DNA from: Actinomadura citrea
Lineage (GTDB): Bacteria; Actinomycetota; Actinomycetes; Streptosporangiales; Streptosporangiaceae
Direction: 5' to 3'
Length of the DNA stretch: 64,000 nt
Assembly: GCF_013409045.1 (NCBI RefSeq)
Contig: NZ_JACCBT010000001.1
Location: 3,906,001 to 3,970,000, forward strand
Made by a program: the position numbers and the translations under genes. Below the pieces are notes generated by a model, which was not told the DNA's origin, did no database searches, and was given only the letters and a program-made list of their open reading frames with translations. Below are positions 25,665 through 34,550 of the stretch, piece after piece; the first letter of the stretch is position 1; each line of letters opens with the position of its first letter.

Positions 25665-26290
25665 TCGCGGAGGACAGCGTCCTGCTGCGCGAGGGCCTCG
25701 CCATGCTGCTGGACGCGGGCGGCCACAAGGTGGTCGCCGCCGCCGGCAGCGGCCCGGACGTGCTGCCCGCCCTGCTGGAGCATCGCCCGGACGCCGCCGT
25801 CCTCGACGTGCGGCTGCCGCCGGGGTTCCGCGACGAGGGGCTCCGCGCGGCGATCGAGGCGCGCAGGCGGCTACCGGGACTGCCGGTGCTGGTCCTCTCG
25901 CAGTACGTCGAACAGACCTACGCCGCCGAGCTGCTGGCCGGCGGCGCCGGGGGCGTCGGCTACCTGCTCAAGGACCGGGTCGGCCGCGTCGACGAGTTCC
26001 TCGACGCCCTGGACCGCGTCGCCGCCGGGGGCACCGCCCTGGACCCCGAGGTCGTGTCCCAGCTGATGACGTCCCGGCACGACCCGCTCCAGCAGCTCAC
26101 GCCCCGCGAGCGGGAGGTTCTCGGACTGATGGCGCAGGGCCTCGACAACGCCACGATCGCCGCGACCCTCGTCATCACCGAGCGGTCGGTGAGCAAGCAC
26201 ATCGGCGCCGTGTTCGCCAAGCTCGGCCTCCCGCCCACCGACAGCGGGCACCGCCGCGTGCTCGCCGTCCTGGCCTACCTGAACTCGTGA
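25652..26290 (+). CDS. NarL/LuxR-type response regulator
   Basis: A 212-residue regulator: receiver domain with phosphoacceptor Asp in AAVLDVRLPP and the conserved Lys in YLLKDRV, then a LuxR HTH (LTPREREVLGLMAQGLDNATIAATLVITERSVSKHIG). GTG 25652 overlaps the kinase gene, so the pair is translationally coupled. The likely target is the divergent ABC exporter through the palindrome at 24357-24380. Confidence 0.93.
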   Translation: MRIVIAEDSVLLREGLAMLLDAGGHKVVAAAGSGPDVLPALLEHRPDAAVLDVRLPPGFRDEGLRAAIEARRRLPGLPVLVLSQYVEQTYAAELLAGGAGGVGYLLKDRVGRVDEFLDALDRVAAGGTALDPEVVSQLMTSRHDPLQQLTPREREVLGLMAQGLDNATIAATLVITERSVSKHIGAVFAKLGLPPTDSGHRRVLAVLAYLNS

Positions 26291-26730
26291 GGGTCCGCCG
26301 GGCCGCCCGCGCCCTCCTGCTGGACGGAGACGCGCTCGTCCTGCTGCGCCGCACCGTGCCCGGCCGGGCCGTCTACTGGACGACCCCGGGCGGCAAGATC
26401 GAGCCCACCGACGCCTCCCGCGAGGCCGCGCTGCGCCGGGAGCTGGACGAGGAGCTCGGCGCGACCGTCGGGCCCGTCCGGCAGGTCTTCGCGTGCGCCG
26501 AGCAGGGCCCCGAGCTGCACCGCATCAACACCTTCTACGTCTGCCGCCTGGTGGCGATGGACCTCTCGCGCCGGCACGGTCCCGAGTTCGACGACCCCGC
26601 GAAGGGGCGTTACGACGTGGACCTCGTCCCGTGCACGCCCGCCGGCCTGGAGCCCCTGGACCTCGTCCCCGAGATGCTCTCCACCTACCTGCGCGACCAC
26701 GCCGGCGACCTCCCCGGGCTCGTTCCCTAG
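26287..26730 (+). CDS. NUDIX hydrolase
   Basis: A 147-residue pyrophosphohydrolase. The Nudix box is present as GGKIEPTDASREAALRREL followed by DEELG, with one residue more than the strict spacing between the first acidic residue and the REL helix, a variant seen in several bacterial members. GTG 26287 overlaps the response-regulator stop (GTGA), so it is the third gene of that operon. The substrate is unknown. Its stop overlaps the stop of the convergent MocR gene. Confidence 0.86.
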   Translation: MRVRRAARALLLDGDALVLLRRTVPGRAVYWTTPGGKIEPTDASREAALRRELDEELGATVGPVRQVFACAEQGPELHRINTFYVCRLVAMDLSRRHGPEFDDPAKGRYDVDLVPCTPAGLEPLDLVPEMLSTYLRDHAGDLPGLVP

Positions 26731-28061
26731 CGGGGCCGCGCGGCCAGCGCGATCAGGTCGGCCAGCTCCGGGAGGGGGAACGGCGCGTCGTGCAGGCGGC
26801 TCGTCGCGATCCGCAGGTGCGGGCCGGACGGGACGATCTGGTAGCGGCTGCCGGGCGCGGCGGCGACGCCGTGCGCGGCCAGCGTGACCAGGGCGCCCGA
26901 CTCGTCGGCGACCGGAACCCACAGCATCAGGCCGTCGCGGTTGCCCGTCGGCACGCCCCGCTCGGCGAGCGCGGCGGCCAGCCCGTCACGGCGCTCTGCG
27001 TAGGCCAGGCGTGCCCGTGCCACGAGGTCGCCGGTCGCGGGGTCCGTCAGCAGGTGCGCCAGGGCGTCCTGCAGGACGCGGCTCGTCCAGCCGGTGCCGA
27101 AGCTGCGCAGGACCCGGACCCTCTCCACCGGCTCGGCCGCACCGCCGATCACCGCGATGCGCAGATCGGGGCCGTGCGACTTGGAGTAGGAGCGCACCAG
27201 GACGGTGCGGTCCGGCAGATGGGTCCCGACGCTGACGGCCGGTGAGGCGGACACCTCGCCGGTGCCGTCGTCCTCGATCACGAGCGTGCCGACCGGCGCG
27301 AGGAGCGCGGCGAGCGCGGCGGCGCGCGCGGGGGTGAGCGCGTGCCCGCGTGGCGTGTGGGCGCGCGGCTGGTACACGAACGCGGCCGGCCCGGCCGCGA
27401 GGGCCTCGGCGAGGGAGTCCGGCTCCGGGCCCTCGGCGTCGCACGACACCGGGACGATCTCCGCGCCCTGCGCCTCCAGGATGTCCAGCAGCCGGGCACC
27501 GGTCGGATCCTCCACGGCGATGCGGTCGCCGGGGACGGCGACGGTCTGGCAGACGAGCTGGACGCCCTCGTAGCCGCCGCCCGTGGTGAGCATGCCGGCG
27601 GCGGGGAACGGCCAGCCCGGCTCGACGGCGGCGCGCAGGGCGGGCGTGATCGTCTCGCGGGTGTAGCCGTTCAGTTGCGGGGTCCGCGCGCCGGCCGCGA
27701 GCGCCGCGCCCAGGGGCGGCAGCAGCGCCGGGTCGGGCGCCGCGACGGCGAGGTCGACGGCGAGCCGGGTGCCGAACTCCCCGATCCGCTCGTACCGCGC
27801 CGGATGCGGGACGTTCGGCGGGCCGATCACCACGGTGCCGCGCCGGCGCTGGGCGCTGACGACGCGGTGCCGGCGCAGCGTCGTCCAGGCGTCGGCGACG
27901 GTGCCGGGGCTCACCCCGAGCTCAGCCGCGAGGCCCCGGACGGTCGGCAGCCGGGTGCCCGCGGGAATCTCCCCGCTGCGGATCAGGCTCGTCATCGCGG
28001 CGGCGATGCCCCGGGCCGTGCGGTCGCCGATGTGCTCGGCCAGCCACGCCGCGTCGATCAC
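26727..28061 (-). CDS. MocR-family regulator (GntR HTH + aminotransferase fold)
   Basis: A 444-residue protein. The N-terminal GntR winged helix (LIRSGEIPAGTRLPTVRGLAAELGVSPGTVADAWTTLRRHRVV) is joined by a linker to a fold-type I aminotransferase domain. A PLP-lysine is visible in RSYSKSHGPDLRIAVIGG. Such regulators sense PLP and an amino compound. GTG 28061 has GGAGG four bases upstream. It is divergent from an amino-acid-type importer operon, which it probably controls through the TTGTA/TACAA palindrome. Confidence 0.9.
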   Translation of the reverse strand: MIDAAWLAEHIGDRTARGIAAAMTSLIRSGEIPAGTRLPTVRGLAAELGVSPGTVADAWTTLRRHRVVSAQRRRGTVVIGPPNVPHPARYERIGEFGTRLAVDLAVAAPDPALLPPLGAALAAGARTPQLNGYTRETITPALRAAVEPGWPFPAAGMLTTGGGYEGVQLVCQTVAVPGDRIAVEDPTGARLLDILEAQGAEIVPVSCDAEGPEPDSLAEALAAGPAAFVYQPRAHTPRGHALTPARAAALAALLAPVGTLVIEDDGTGEVSASPAVSVGTHLPDRTVLVRSYSKSHGPDLRIAVIGGAAEPVERVRVLRSFGTGWTSRVLQDALAHLLTDPATGDLVARARLAYAERRDGLAAALAERGVPTGNRDGLMLWVPVADESGALVTLAAHGVAAAPGSRYQIVPSGPHLRIATSRLHDAPFPLPELADLIALAARPR

Positions 28062-28101
28062 GCTACCTCCGGACGAGTTATGTGCAGTAACAAAACGCCC
28101 A

Positions 28102-28116
28102 TTGTACTGGCTACAA
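28102..28116. promoter_or_regulatory. TTGTA-N5-TACAA palindrome, candidate MocR operator
   Basis: A perfect 5-bp inverted repeat in the AT-rich divergent interval. It overlaps the -35 box of the plus-strand promoter and contains a TACAAT on the minus strand, so a bound regulator could control both directions. Confidence 0.5.
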
Positions 28117-28130
28117 ACAGACCCTAAAGT
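28102..28130 (+). promoter_or_regulatory. sigma-70-type promoter of the importer operon
   Basis: TTGTAC (28102-28107), 17 bases, TAAAGT (28125-28130). The start of RNA would be near 28137, about 54 bases before the GTG at 28191. Confidence 0.55.
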
Positions 28131-28190
28131 CGGGTCCCATCGCGCCCGGTATGCGGGCAAACCCCCTTCTACATGCGGAAATGGAGTGCT

Positions 28191-29129
28191 GTGCCGATTC
28201 CACGGATTCGTCTGGCGGTGCGGGACTGGGACCATCTCGTCCCGCTGCTGACCGGCCGGGCCGGCGCCCGCGGGGCGGCCCTGGAGGTCGAGACCCGGGA
28301 CACCACCCCCGACGTCCTCGCAGAGCCGGACCTGGACGGCGGCGAGACGTCCTTCAGCCGCTACGCCCTCGCGCGGGCGGGCGGCGACGACCGGCTCGTG
28401 GGCCTGCCGGTGTTCCTGATGCGCGGCTTCCGGCACCGCTGCGTGCTCGTCCGCTGGAGCGGCGGCCCCTCCTCGCCGCGGGACCTGGCGGGCGCCACGA
28501 TCGGGCTCACCGGCTGGCCCGACTCCGGCAACACCTGGACGCGGGCGCTGCTGCGGGCCGAGGGAGTCGACCTGTCCGGCATCCAGTGGCGCGTCGGGTC
28601 CCTCGCGGCCGGCGAGACCGGCAAGGACCGCGTCGGCCCCCGCCCGCTGCCCGGCAACGTGCGGGTCACGGGCACGCCCCTCATCGAAGGGCTCGCCGAC
28701 GGGAGCCTCGACGCGGTCTTCACCCCGTTCATGCCGCCGGAGATGTTCACCGCCCGCGGCCGCTTCCGCCACCTCTACGGCGACTACCGCGCCGCCGAGA
28801 CCGCCTACTACGCCCGGACCGGGTTCGTCCCGGGCATCCACCTCCTCGCCCTCAAGCGCGAGGTCGTGGACGCCCATCCCTGGCTCCCCGAGGTCGTCCA
28901 GGACGCCTTCGAGGCGTCCAAGCGCCTCTGGCTGGAGCGCCGCCGGCTGCTCGCCGACACCACGCCCTGGCTGCTGGACGAGCTGGAGGCGCAGGCGCGG
29001 ATCTTCGGACCCGACTGGATGCCCTACGGGACCGGGGCCAACGCCGCCATGACCGCCGCGTTCTGCGCGGAGCTGTACGAGCAGGGCATCGCGCCCCGCC
29101 CGATCAAGGCCGAGGAGCTCTTCGGATGA
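28191..29129 (+). CDS. periplasmic-binding-fold protein resembling 4,5-dihydroxyphthalate decarboxylase
   Basis: A protein of about 312 residues without a signal peptide. The type-II binding fold is suggested by LVGLPVFLMRGFRHRCVLVRW, DLAGATIGLTGWPDSGNTWTRALL and DGSLDAVFTPFMPPEM, a layout shared with 4,5-dihydroxyphthalate decarboxylase (Pht5-like) and NMT1/nitrate-binding relatives. Being cytosolic, it is more likely an enzyme or ligand sensor than a transporter component. GTG 28191 has GGAG four bases upstream; ATG 28173 has none. First gene of a five-gene operon; the next gene overlaps as ATGA. Confidence 0.7.
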   Translation: MPIPRIRLAVRDWDHLVPLLTGRAGARGAALEVETRDTTPDVLAEPDLDGGETSFSRYALARAGGDDRLVGLPVFLMRGFRHRCVLVRWSGGPSSPRDLAGATIGLTGWPDSGNTWTRALLRAEGVDLSGIQWRVGSLAAGETGKDRVGPRPLPGNVRVTGTPLIEGLADGSLDAVFTPFMPPEMFTARGRFRHLYGDYRAAETAYYARTGFVPGIHLLALKREVVDAHPWLPEVVQDAFEASKRLWLERRRLLADTTPWLLDELEAQARIFGPDWMPYGTGANAAMTAAFCAELYEQGIAPRPIKAEELFG

Positions 29130-29935
29130 GGATCGCCGTGGGCCAGTTCGCCTCCACCGAGGACTGGCAGACCAACCTCAAGACCTGCATGACGCTGATC
29201 GACGAGGCCGTCGGGGGCGGCGCCGGCCTGCTGGTGCTGCCCGAGGACTCCCTCGCGCTGTTCATCGACGAGCCCGACCGGATCGCCGGGGCGGCGCAGC
29301 CGCTGGACGGCCCCTTCGTCACCGGCCTGCGCGCCCACAGCAGGGGCTCGCGCACCACGGTCGTCGCGGGCGTCCACGAGCCGGCGGGCGACGGCAGGGT
29401 CCACAACACCCTCGTCGCCGTCCGCGACGGCGAGCTCGTCGCCGCCTACCGCAAGGTCCATCTCTACGACGCGTTCGGCGCCAGGGAGTCCGACCGGGTG
29501 ACGCCCGGCGACGGCGAGCCCGTGGTCGTCGACTGCGACGGCTGGCGGGTCGGGCTCATGACCTGCTACGACGTAAGATTCCCCGAAATGGCCAGGCTGC
29601 TGGTCGACGCGGGCGCCGACGTGCTCGCGGTGCCGGCCGCCTGGGTGCGCGGTCCCGCGAAGGAGCGGCACTGGGAGGTCATGGTGACCGCCCGCGCGCT
29701 GGAGAACACCTGCTACGTCGCGGCGTCGGGGGAGTGCGGCCGCCGCAACATCGGATCGAGCATGGTCGTCGACCCGCTCGGCACCGTCCGCGACCGGCTG
29801 GGCGGCCGGCCCGGCCTCCTGTGGGCCATCGCCGACCGCGACGAACTGGCCGAGGCCCGCCGCGCGCTGCCCGTGCTCGCCAACCGCCGGTTCCGCGTCG
29901 ACCCGTCCATCCGCCCTCTGAAGGAGACCGCATGA
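29126..29935 (+). CDS. carbon-nitrogen hydrolase (nitrilase superfamily amidase)
   Basis: A 269-residue amidase. The Glu-Lys-Cys catalytic triad is visible: LLVLPEDSL (Glu), YRKVHLYD (Lys) and LMTCYDVRFPE (Cys). The size and the CYDVRFPEMARLL block resemble omega-amidase/deaminated-glutathione amidase relatives. ATG 29126 overlaps the previous stop. Its position between a binding-fold protein and an amino-acid importer suggests that it hydrolyses an amide taken up by that importer; this is inferred. Confidence 0.9.
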   Translation: MRIAVGQFASTEDWQTNLKTCMTLIDEAVGGGAGLLVLPEDSLALFIDEPDRIAGAAQPLDGPFVTGLRAHSRGSRTTVVAGVHEPAGDGRVHNTLVAVRDGELVAAYRKVHLYDAFGARESDRVTPGDGEPVVVDCDGWRVGLMTCYDVRFPEMARLLVDAGADVLAVPAAWVRGPAKERHWEVMVTARALENTCYVAASGECGRRNIGSSMVVDPLGTVRDRLGGRPGLLWAIADRDELAEARRALPVLANRRFRVDPSIRPLKETA

Positions 29936-30873
29936 GACGCGCCATCGCCGCCCTGTCGGCGGCGGCCCTGCTCGCGGGGACCGCCGCGTGCGGGGCGAAT
30001 CCGCCCGAGGCCGAGGGGATCCTCAACGGCAAGTCCTCGCAGGGCGTCGGCGCCGCCGACCTCCGCCAGACGCTCGACCACGGGCTGCACGACCGGCTGC
30101 CCGCCAAGAACAAGGCGTCCGGCAAGCTGATCTCGGTCAACAACGGCTCGTTCCCGCCCTACGAGATCGCGGGCTCGGACGGGCGGTCGCTGAGCGGCGC
30201 GTCCGCCGACCTGTCCACCGCGCTCAGCCAGCTGCTCGGCGTCAAGATCGAGCACGTCACCGTGGACGGGCTGCCCAGCCTGCTCACCGGCATCAAGGCC
30301 GACCGGTACGACTTCGCGATGGGACCGGTCGGCGACTTCCCCGAGCGCGAGGCCGCCAACGACTTCGTCGACTGGGTCCGCGAGTTCGTCGTCTTCGCCG
30401 TCCCCAAGGGCAACCCCAAGCACATCGGCTCCATCGCCGACACGTGCGGGACGAAGATCTCGGTGATGGCGGGCGGCTCCGCCGAGGACGTCGCCAAGAC
30501 CCAGTCGGCCGCGTGCGTCCAGCAGGGCAAGCCCGCCGTGCAGGTGCAGTCGTACAAGGACCAGCCGACCGCGATCCTCGCCGTCCGGTCCCACCGGGCC
30601 GACGGCTTCTTCTCCTCGCAGGCGCCGCTCAGCTACTTCGTGAAGCAGTCGGGCGACGACCTGGAGCTCGCCGGGACGGGCAAGCCCAACGGGTTCGACG
30701 ACCTCTACCAGGGCTCGGTCGTCGCCAAGGGCTCACCGCTGCGGGACGTCCTGCTCGAAGGGTTCCGGAAGCTGATCGAGAACGGCACGTACAAGAAGGT
30801 CATGACCAAGTGGGACCTGACCGACAACATGCTCGACAAGCCGGGCGTGAACCTGGCGCCCAGGAAGGGGTGA
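29932..30873 (+). CDS. amino-acid ABC transporter substrate-binding lipoprotein (family 3)
   Basis: A 313-residue lipoprotein with lipobox LAGTAAC (Cys near residue 20). The mature part has the SBP_bac_3 pattern: GSFPPYEIAGSDGRSLSGASADLS, FAMGPVGDFPEREA and VMAGGSAED, then the late KKVMTKWDL block. ATG 29932 overlaps the amidase stop (ATGA). It should bind a polar amino acid or related compound and deliver it to the permease encoded at 30881. Confidence 0.92.
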   Translation: MRRAIAALSAAALLAGTAACGANPPEAEGILNGKSSQGVGAADLRQTLDHGLHDRLPAKNKASGKLISVNNGSFPPYEIAGSDGRSLSGASADLSTALSQLLGVKIEHVTVDGLPSLLTGIKADRYDFAMGPVGDFPEREAANDFVDWVREFVVFAVPKGNPKHIGSIADTCGTKISVMAGGSAEDVAKTQSAACVQQGKPAVQVQSYKDQPTAILAVRSHRADGFFSSQAPLSYFVKQSGDDLELAGTGKPNGFDDLYQGSVVAKGSPLRDVLLEGFRKLIENGTYKKVMTKWDLTDNMLDKPGVNLAPRKG

Positions 30874-30880
30874 GGCGGCG

Positions 30881-31819
30881 GTGACCATGACCAAGGAGCA
30901 TCCGCGCGGCACCGTCGGCGACGTCGACGTGGCGGGCGCGGCGCACGTGCGGCACCCGCTGCGGTGGGTCGCCTCGCTCGTCGTGCTCGTGCTGGCCGCC
31001 CAGTTCGCCCACCTGCTGTGGACGAACGACAACTTCCGGTGGGACGTCGTCGGCCGCTACATGAACGCCTCCATCATCGGAGACGGGATCGCCATCACGC
31101 TGGTCCTGACCGTCATCGCGATGGCGGTCGGCATCGCGGGCGGCATCATGCTGGCGGTGGGGCGGCTGTCGGACAACCCGCTGCTGCGCACCGCCTGCGG
31201 CCTGTACGTGTGGTTCTTCCGCGGCGTGCCCGTGCTGGTGCAGCTCGTGCTCTGGTACAACCTGTCGGCGCTGCTGCCGCGGCTGTCGGTCGGCGTCCCG
31301 TTCGGGCCGGAGTTCCTGCACGGCGACACCAACCAGCTCATCACCCCGCTGATCGCCGCCATCCTCGGCCTCGGCCTGAACGAGGCCGCCTACATGGCGG
31401 AGATCATCCGCGGCGGGCTGCTCGCCGTGGACCCCGGCCAGACCGAGGCCGCGCAGGCGCTCGGCATGGGCGGCGCCCGCACCTTCCGGCGGATCGTGCT
31501 GCCGCAGGCGATGCGGTTCATCGTCCCGCCGACCGGCAGCCAGGTCATCAACATGCTGAAGGCCACCTCGCTGGTCAGCGTGATCGCCCTCGCCGACCTG
31601 CTCTACACCGTCCAGTCCATTTACAACCGGACGTTCCAGACCATCCCGCTGCTGCTCGTCGCCTGCCTCTGGTACCTGGTGATCACCTCGGTCCTGTACG
31701 TCGGGCAGTCGTTCATCGAGCACCACTACTCGCGCGGCGCCACCCGCAACGCCCGGCAGGGCTTCTGGGACTTCGTCCTGATGCGGCGCCGCCGTCCCGT
31801 CCCGGAGGTGTCGCCGTGA
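30881..31819 (+). CDS. amino-acid ABC transporter permease (HisM/GlnP type)
   Basis: A 312-residue membrane protein. The HisMQ-type block (GIAITLVLTVIAMAVGIAGGIMLAVGRLS, then YVWFFRGVPVLVQL) and the EAA loop (EAAQALGMGGARTFRRIVLPQAMRFIVPP) are clear. GTG 30881 lies seven bases after the lipoprotein stop; ATG 30887 is possible. It is a single permease, probably homodimeric. The stop overlaps the ATPase GTG. Confidence 0.93.
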   Translation: MTMTKEHPRGTVGDVDVAGAAHVRHPLRWVASLVVLVLAAQFAHLLWTNDNFRWDVVGRYMNASIIGDGIAITLVLTVIAMAVGIAGGIMLAVGRLSDNPLLRTACGLYVWFFRGVPVLVQLVLWYNLSALLPRLSVGVPFGPEFLHGDTNQLITPLIAAILGLGLNEAAYMAEIIRGGLLAVDPGQTEAAQALGMGGARTFRRIVLPQAMRFIVPPTGSQVINMLKATSLVSVIALADLLYTVQSIYNRTFQTIPLLLVACLWYLVITSVLYVGQSFIEHHYSRGATRNARQGFWDFVLMRRRRPVPEVSP

Positions 31820-32610
31820 CCACGCTGGAGAAGGACGCGCCGCCGGCCGCCGTCCCGATGGTGCGGGCGCGCGGCGTCCGCAAGAGGTTCGGCCATCTGG
31901 AGGTGCTGAAGGGCGTCGACCTGGACGTGAGCCCCGGCGAGGTCGTCGTGGTGCTCGGGCCGTCCGGGTCGGGCAAGTCGACCTTCCTGCGGTGCGTGAA
32001 CCACCTGGAGACGATCGACGGCGGCTCCGTCCACGTGGACGGTGACCTGATCGGCTTCACCGCGTCCGGCGGGAAGGTGCGGCACCTGCGCAAGCGCGAG
32101 ATCACGCGGCAGCGCCGCGAGATCGGCATGGTGTTCCAGCAGTTCAACCTGTTCCCGCACCTCACCGTCCTGCAGAACGTCATCGAGGCGCCGACCGGCG
32201 TGCGCGGCGAGTCCCGCGCCGAGGCCCGGGCGCGGGCCGGCGAGCTGCTGGCCAAGGTCGGCCTCGCCGACAAGGCGGGCGGCTACCCCCGGCAGCTGTC
32301 CGGCGGGCAGCAGCAGCGCGTCGCGATCGCCCGCGCGCTGGCGATGCGGCCGAAGCTGATGCTGTTCGACGAGCCGACCTCCGCGCTGGACCCCGAGCTG
32401 GTCGGGGACGTGCTGGACACCATGAAGACCCTCGCCGAGGAGGGCCTCACCATGATCGTCGTCACGCACGAGATCGGCTTCGCTCGCGAGGTCGCCGACC
32501 GCGTCGTCTTCATGGACGGCGGCGTGATCGTGGAGTCCGGCAGCCCCTCGGCGGTCCTGGACCGCCCGAAGAACGAGCGCACGAAGGCCTTCCTCAGCAA
32601 GGTGCTCTGA
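31816..32610 (+). CDS. amino-acid ABC transporter ATP-binding protein (GlnQ/HisP type)
   Basis: A 264-residue ATPase: GPSGSGKSTFLRCVNHLE Walker A block, LSGGQQQRVAIARALAM signature, LMLFDEPTSALDPELV Walker B and VTHEIGFARE H-loop, all diagnostic of polar amino-acid importers. GTG 31816 overlaps the permease stop. It ends the five-gene operon begun at 28191. Confidence 0.94.
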   Translation: MTTLEKDAPPAAVPMVRARGVRKRFGHLEVLKGVDLDVSPGEVVVVLGPSGSGKSTFLRCVNHLETIDGGSVHVDGDLIGFTASGGKVRHLRKREITRQRREIGMVFQQFNLFPHLTVLQNVIEAPTGVRGESRAEARARAGELLAKVGLADKAGGYPRQLSGGQQQRVAIARALAMRPKLMLFDEPTSALDPELVGDVLDTMKTLAEEGLTMIVVTHEIGFAREVADRVVFMDGGVIVESGSPSAVLDRPKNERTKAFLSKVL

Positions 32611-32647
32611 CGGCCCGCCCCCCGGTCGGCGTAGCGGAGGCCGCCGG

Positions 32648-32694
32648 CCGGGTATGGCGAAGGCGTGATACCGCGGGGCCGGGAAGGGTATTTG
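32648..32694. promoter_or_regulatory. cluster of GGTAT elements upstream of the formamidase-like gene
   Basis: CCGGGTATGGCG (32648-32659), GTGATACC (32665-32672) and GGTATTTG (32687-32694) lie just upstream of the hydrolase. The first recurs at 34596-34607, the second as its complement GGTATCAC at 34553-34560, and the third at 34949-34956. They are candidate LysR half-sites. Confidence 0.5.
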
Positions 32695-32744
32695 ATCGTG
32701 CCCCGGGCGGACGCGAGGCTTGCCCAGGAGGGGAAGGTGCGCTC

Positions 32745-33614
32745 GTGGACGATCTGGACGACTGGCCTGGCAGTGAACTGAGCGACGAGGAGTTGGACGT
32801 CGCCTACAACGTGCGCAGGAAGGCAGGGCCCGAGCTGTTCGACCGGCACATGGCCCGGTACCGGGCCATGTCGGAGGCGGCCGTCGAGGGGCTGCCGGGG
32901 CACCCGGGGATCGTCTACGACAAGGCGAGCGGGGAGCGGCTCGACGTCTGGGGCACCGGCGAGGGGCTGCGGCCGGTGTTCGTCTTCCTGCACGGCGGCT
33001 ACTGGATGGCGCTGTCGCGGGACGTGTCGTCGTTCATGGCGAGGATGCTGCACGAGCAGGGCGTCGCGACCGTGGTGCCCGACTACACCCTGGCGCCGAA
33101 GGCGACGCTGGAGGAGATCGTCCGGCAGACACGGGCGGCCGTGGCCTGGGTGTACCGGCACGGGCGCGAGCACGGTCTCGACCCCGAGCGGATCGTGGTG
33201 GGGGGCAGTTCGGCGGGCGGGCACCTGACCGGGATGACGATGGTCGGCGGCTGGCAGGAGCCGCTCGGGCTGCCCGCCGACGTCGTCAAGGCCGCGATGC
33301 CGTTCAGCGGGCTGTTCGACATCCGCCCGATCACCCGCGTCTACGTCAACGAGGCCGTGCGGCTGGACCTGGCGCGGGCGGCGGCGCTCAGCCCCGCGCT
33401 GCTGCCGGCGCGGTACCGCTGCCCTGCCGTCCTCGTCGCCGCGCAGGACGACGGGGCCGGCTTCCTCGCGCAGTCCCGGATGTTCCATCCGCGCTGGAAC
33501 GCCGGGGACCTGGTGATCGTGCCGGGCCGCGACCACTTCGACGTGGTCCTGGACCTGGCGGATCCGGACTCCCTGCCCGGCCGGGCGCTCGTCGACCTGG
33601 TCCGCGCGGTGTGA
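32745..33614 (+). CDS. alpha/beta hydrolase, kynurenine formamidase-like
   Basis: A 289-residue esterase-fold protein of the HSL/kynurenine-formamidase group. It opens with the LSDEELDVAYNVRRKAG segment seen in formamidase-like proteins, followed by the oxyanion motif FLHGGYWM, the nucleophile in GGSSAGGH and the catalytic His in GRDHFDVV. It would hydrolyse N-formylkynurenine to kynurenine, consistent with the kynurenine genes 1.4 kb downstream. A different aryl-formamide or ester substrate cannot be excluded. GTG 32745. It converges on the LysR gene with no gap. Confidence 0.78.
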   Translation: MDDLDDWPGSELSDEELDVAYNVRRKAGPELFDRHMARYRAMSEAAVEGLPGHPGIVYDKASGERLDVWGTGEGLRPVFVFLHGGYWMALSRDVSSFMARMLHEQGVATVVPDYTLAPKATLEEIVRQTRAAVAWVYRHGREHGLDPERIVVGGSSAGGHLTGMTMVGGWQEPLGLPADVVKAAMPFSGLFDIRPITRVYVNEAVRLDLARAAALSPALLPARYRCPAVLVAAQDDGAGFLAQSRMFHPRWNAGDLVIVPGRDHFDVVLDLADPDSLPGRALVDLVRAV

Positions 33615-34544
33615 TCAGCCGGCGGTGATCTCGGCGGCCGCGCGGCGGAGGTGGTCCAGCATCAGCCGGGCGGACGGGGTCGGGGCGCGGTGCGCGGGGA
33701 GCGTGACGCCCACCTGGCGGCGGACGGTCTCCAGCGGCACCGGGAGCGGCGCGATGTCGGCGTCGGTCCGCGCGACCAGCTCGGGAAGGGCGGCGATCAT
33801 GTCGGTGTCGCGGACGAGGGTGCGGACGGTCAGCACCGACGTGCACTCGACCAGGTTGCCGGGCGGGTCCAGGCCGTCGGCGCGGAAGACCTGCTCCAGC
33901 TCCGACCGCAGCGCCGTCTGCTCCAGGGGCAGCACCCAGGGGTAGGCGAGCAGGTCGGCCAGGCCGAGGCCCGGCACCGAGCGCGCGGGATGGCCGCGGC
34001 GGGCGACGAGGCGGACGGGTTCGCCGTAGAGGGTGATCTGGCGCAGGCCGCGCAGGTCCTCGATCGGGTTGAGGCGGCCGAGGATCAGGTCGATCTCGCC
34101 GTCCAGCAGGCGGGGGACCTGCGCGTCGAAGGTGGCCTCCTGGACGATCACGGTGACCCCGGGGCGGTCCCGCTTCAGCGCCGCGATCGCGCGGGGGAGC
34201 AGGACGCTGGAGCCGGCGAGCAGGGTGCCGATCGTGACCGTGCCGACCTCGCCGTCGGCCAGGCCGCTGATGCGCTCGCCCGCGCGGCGGAGTTCGGCCA
34301 GGACCGCGCGGGCGTGCTCGACGAACGCGTCGCCGAACATGGTCGGGGTCATGCCGCGCGGGCCGCGGGTGAACAGCTCGACGCCGAGGAGGCCCTCCAC
34401 CTCGCGCAGGCTGCGCGTCACCGCGGGCTGCGCGAGGCGCAGGTGCTCGGCGGCCCGCAGGACGCTGCCCTGGTCGGCGACGGCGACGACGAGCACCAGG
34501 TGCCGCAGCTTCAGCCGTCCGTTGAGCAGGTCGATCGCGCGCAT
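33615..34544 (-). CDS. LysR-family transcriptional regulator
   Basis: A 309-residue regulator: N-terminal HTH (LRHLVLVVAVADQGSVLRAAEHLRLAQPAVTRSLREVE) and a type-II periplasmic-binding effector domain. It resembles the GbpR/PcaQ group that governs aromatic catabolism. ATG 34544. It is divergent from the kynurenine operon, with GGTAT motifs directly upstream of its own start and of both flanking transcription units. It is likely the activator of the pathway; the inducer is unknown. Confidence 0.9.
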   Translation of the reverse strand: MRAIDLLNGRLKLRHLVLVVAVADQGSVLRAAEHLRLAQPAVTRSLREVEGLLGVELFTRGPRGMTPTMFGDAFVEHARAVLAELRRAGERISGLADGEVGTVTIGTLLAGSSVLLPRAIAALKRDRPGVTVIVQEATFDAQVPRLLDGEIDLILGRLNPIEDLRGLRQITLYGEPVRLVARRGHPARSVPGLGLADLLAYPWVLPLEQTALRSELEQVFRADGLDPPGNLVECTSVLTVRTLVRDTDMIAALPELVARTDADIAPLPVPLETVRRQVGVTLPAHRAPTPSARLMLDHLRRAAAEITAG

Positions 34545-34550
34545 GCCGAC

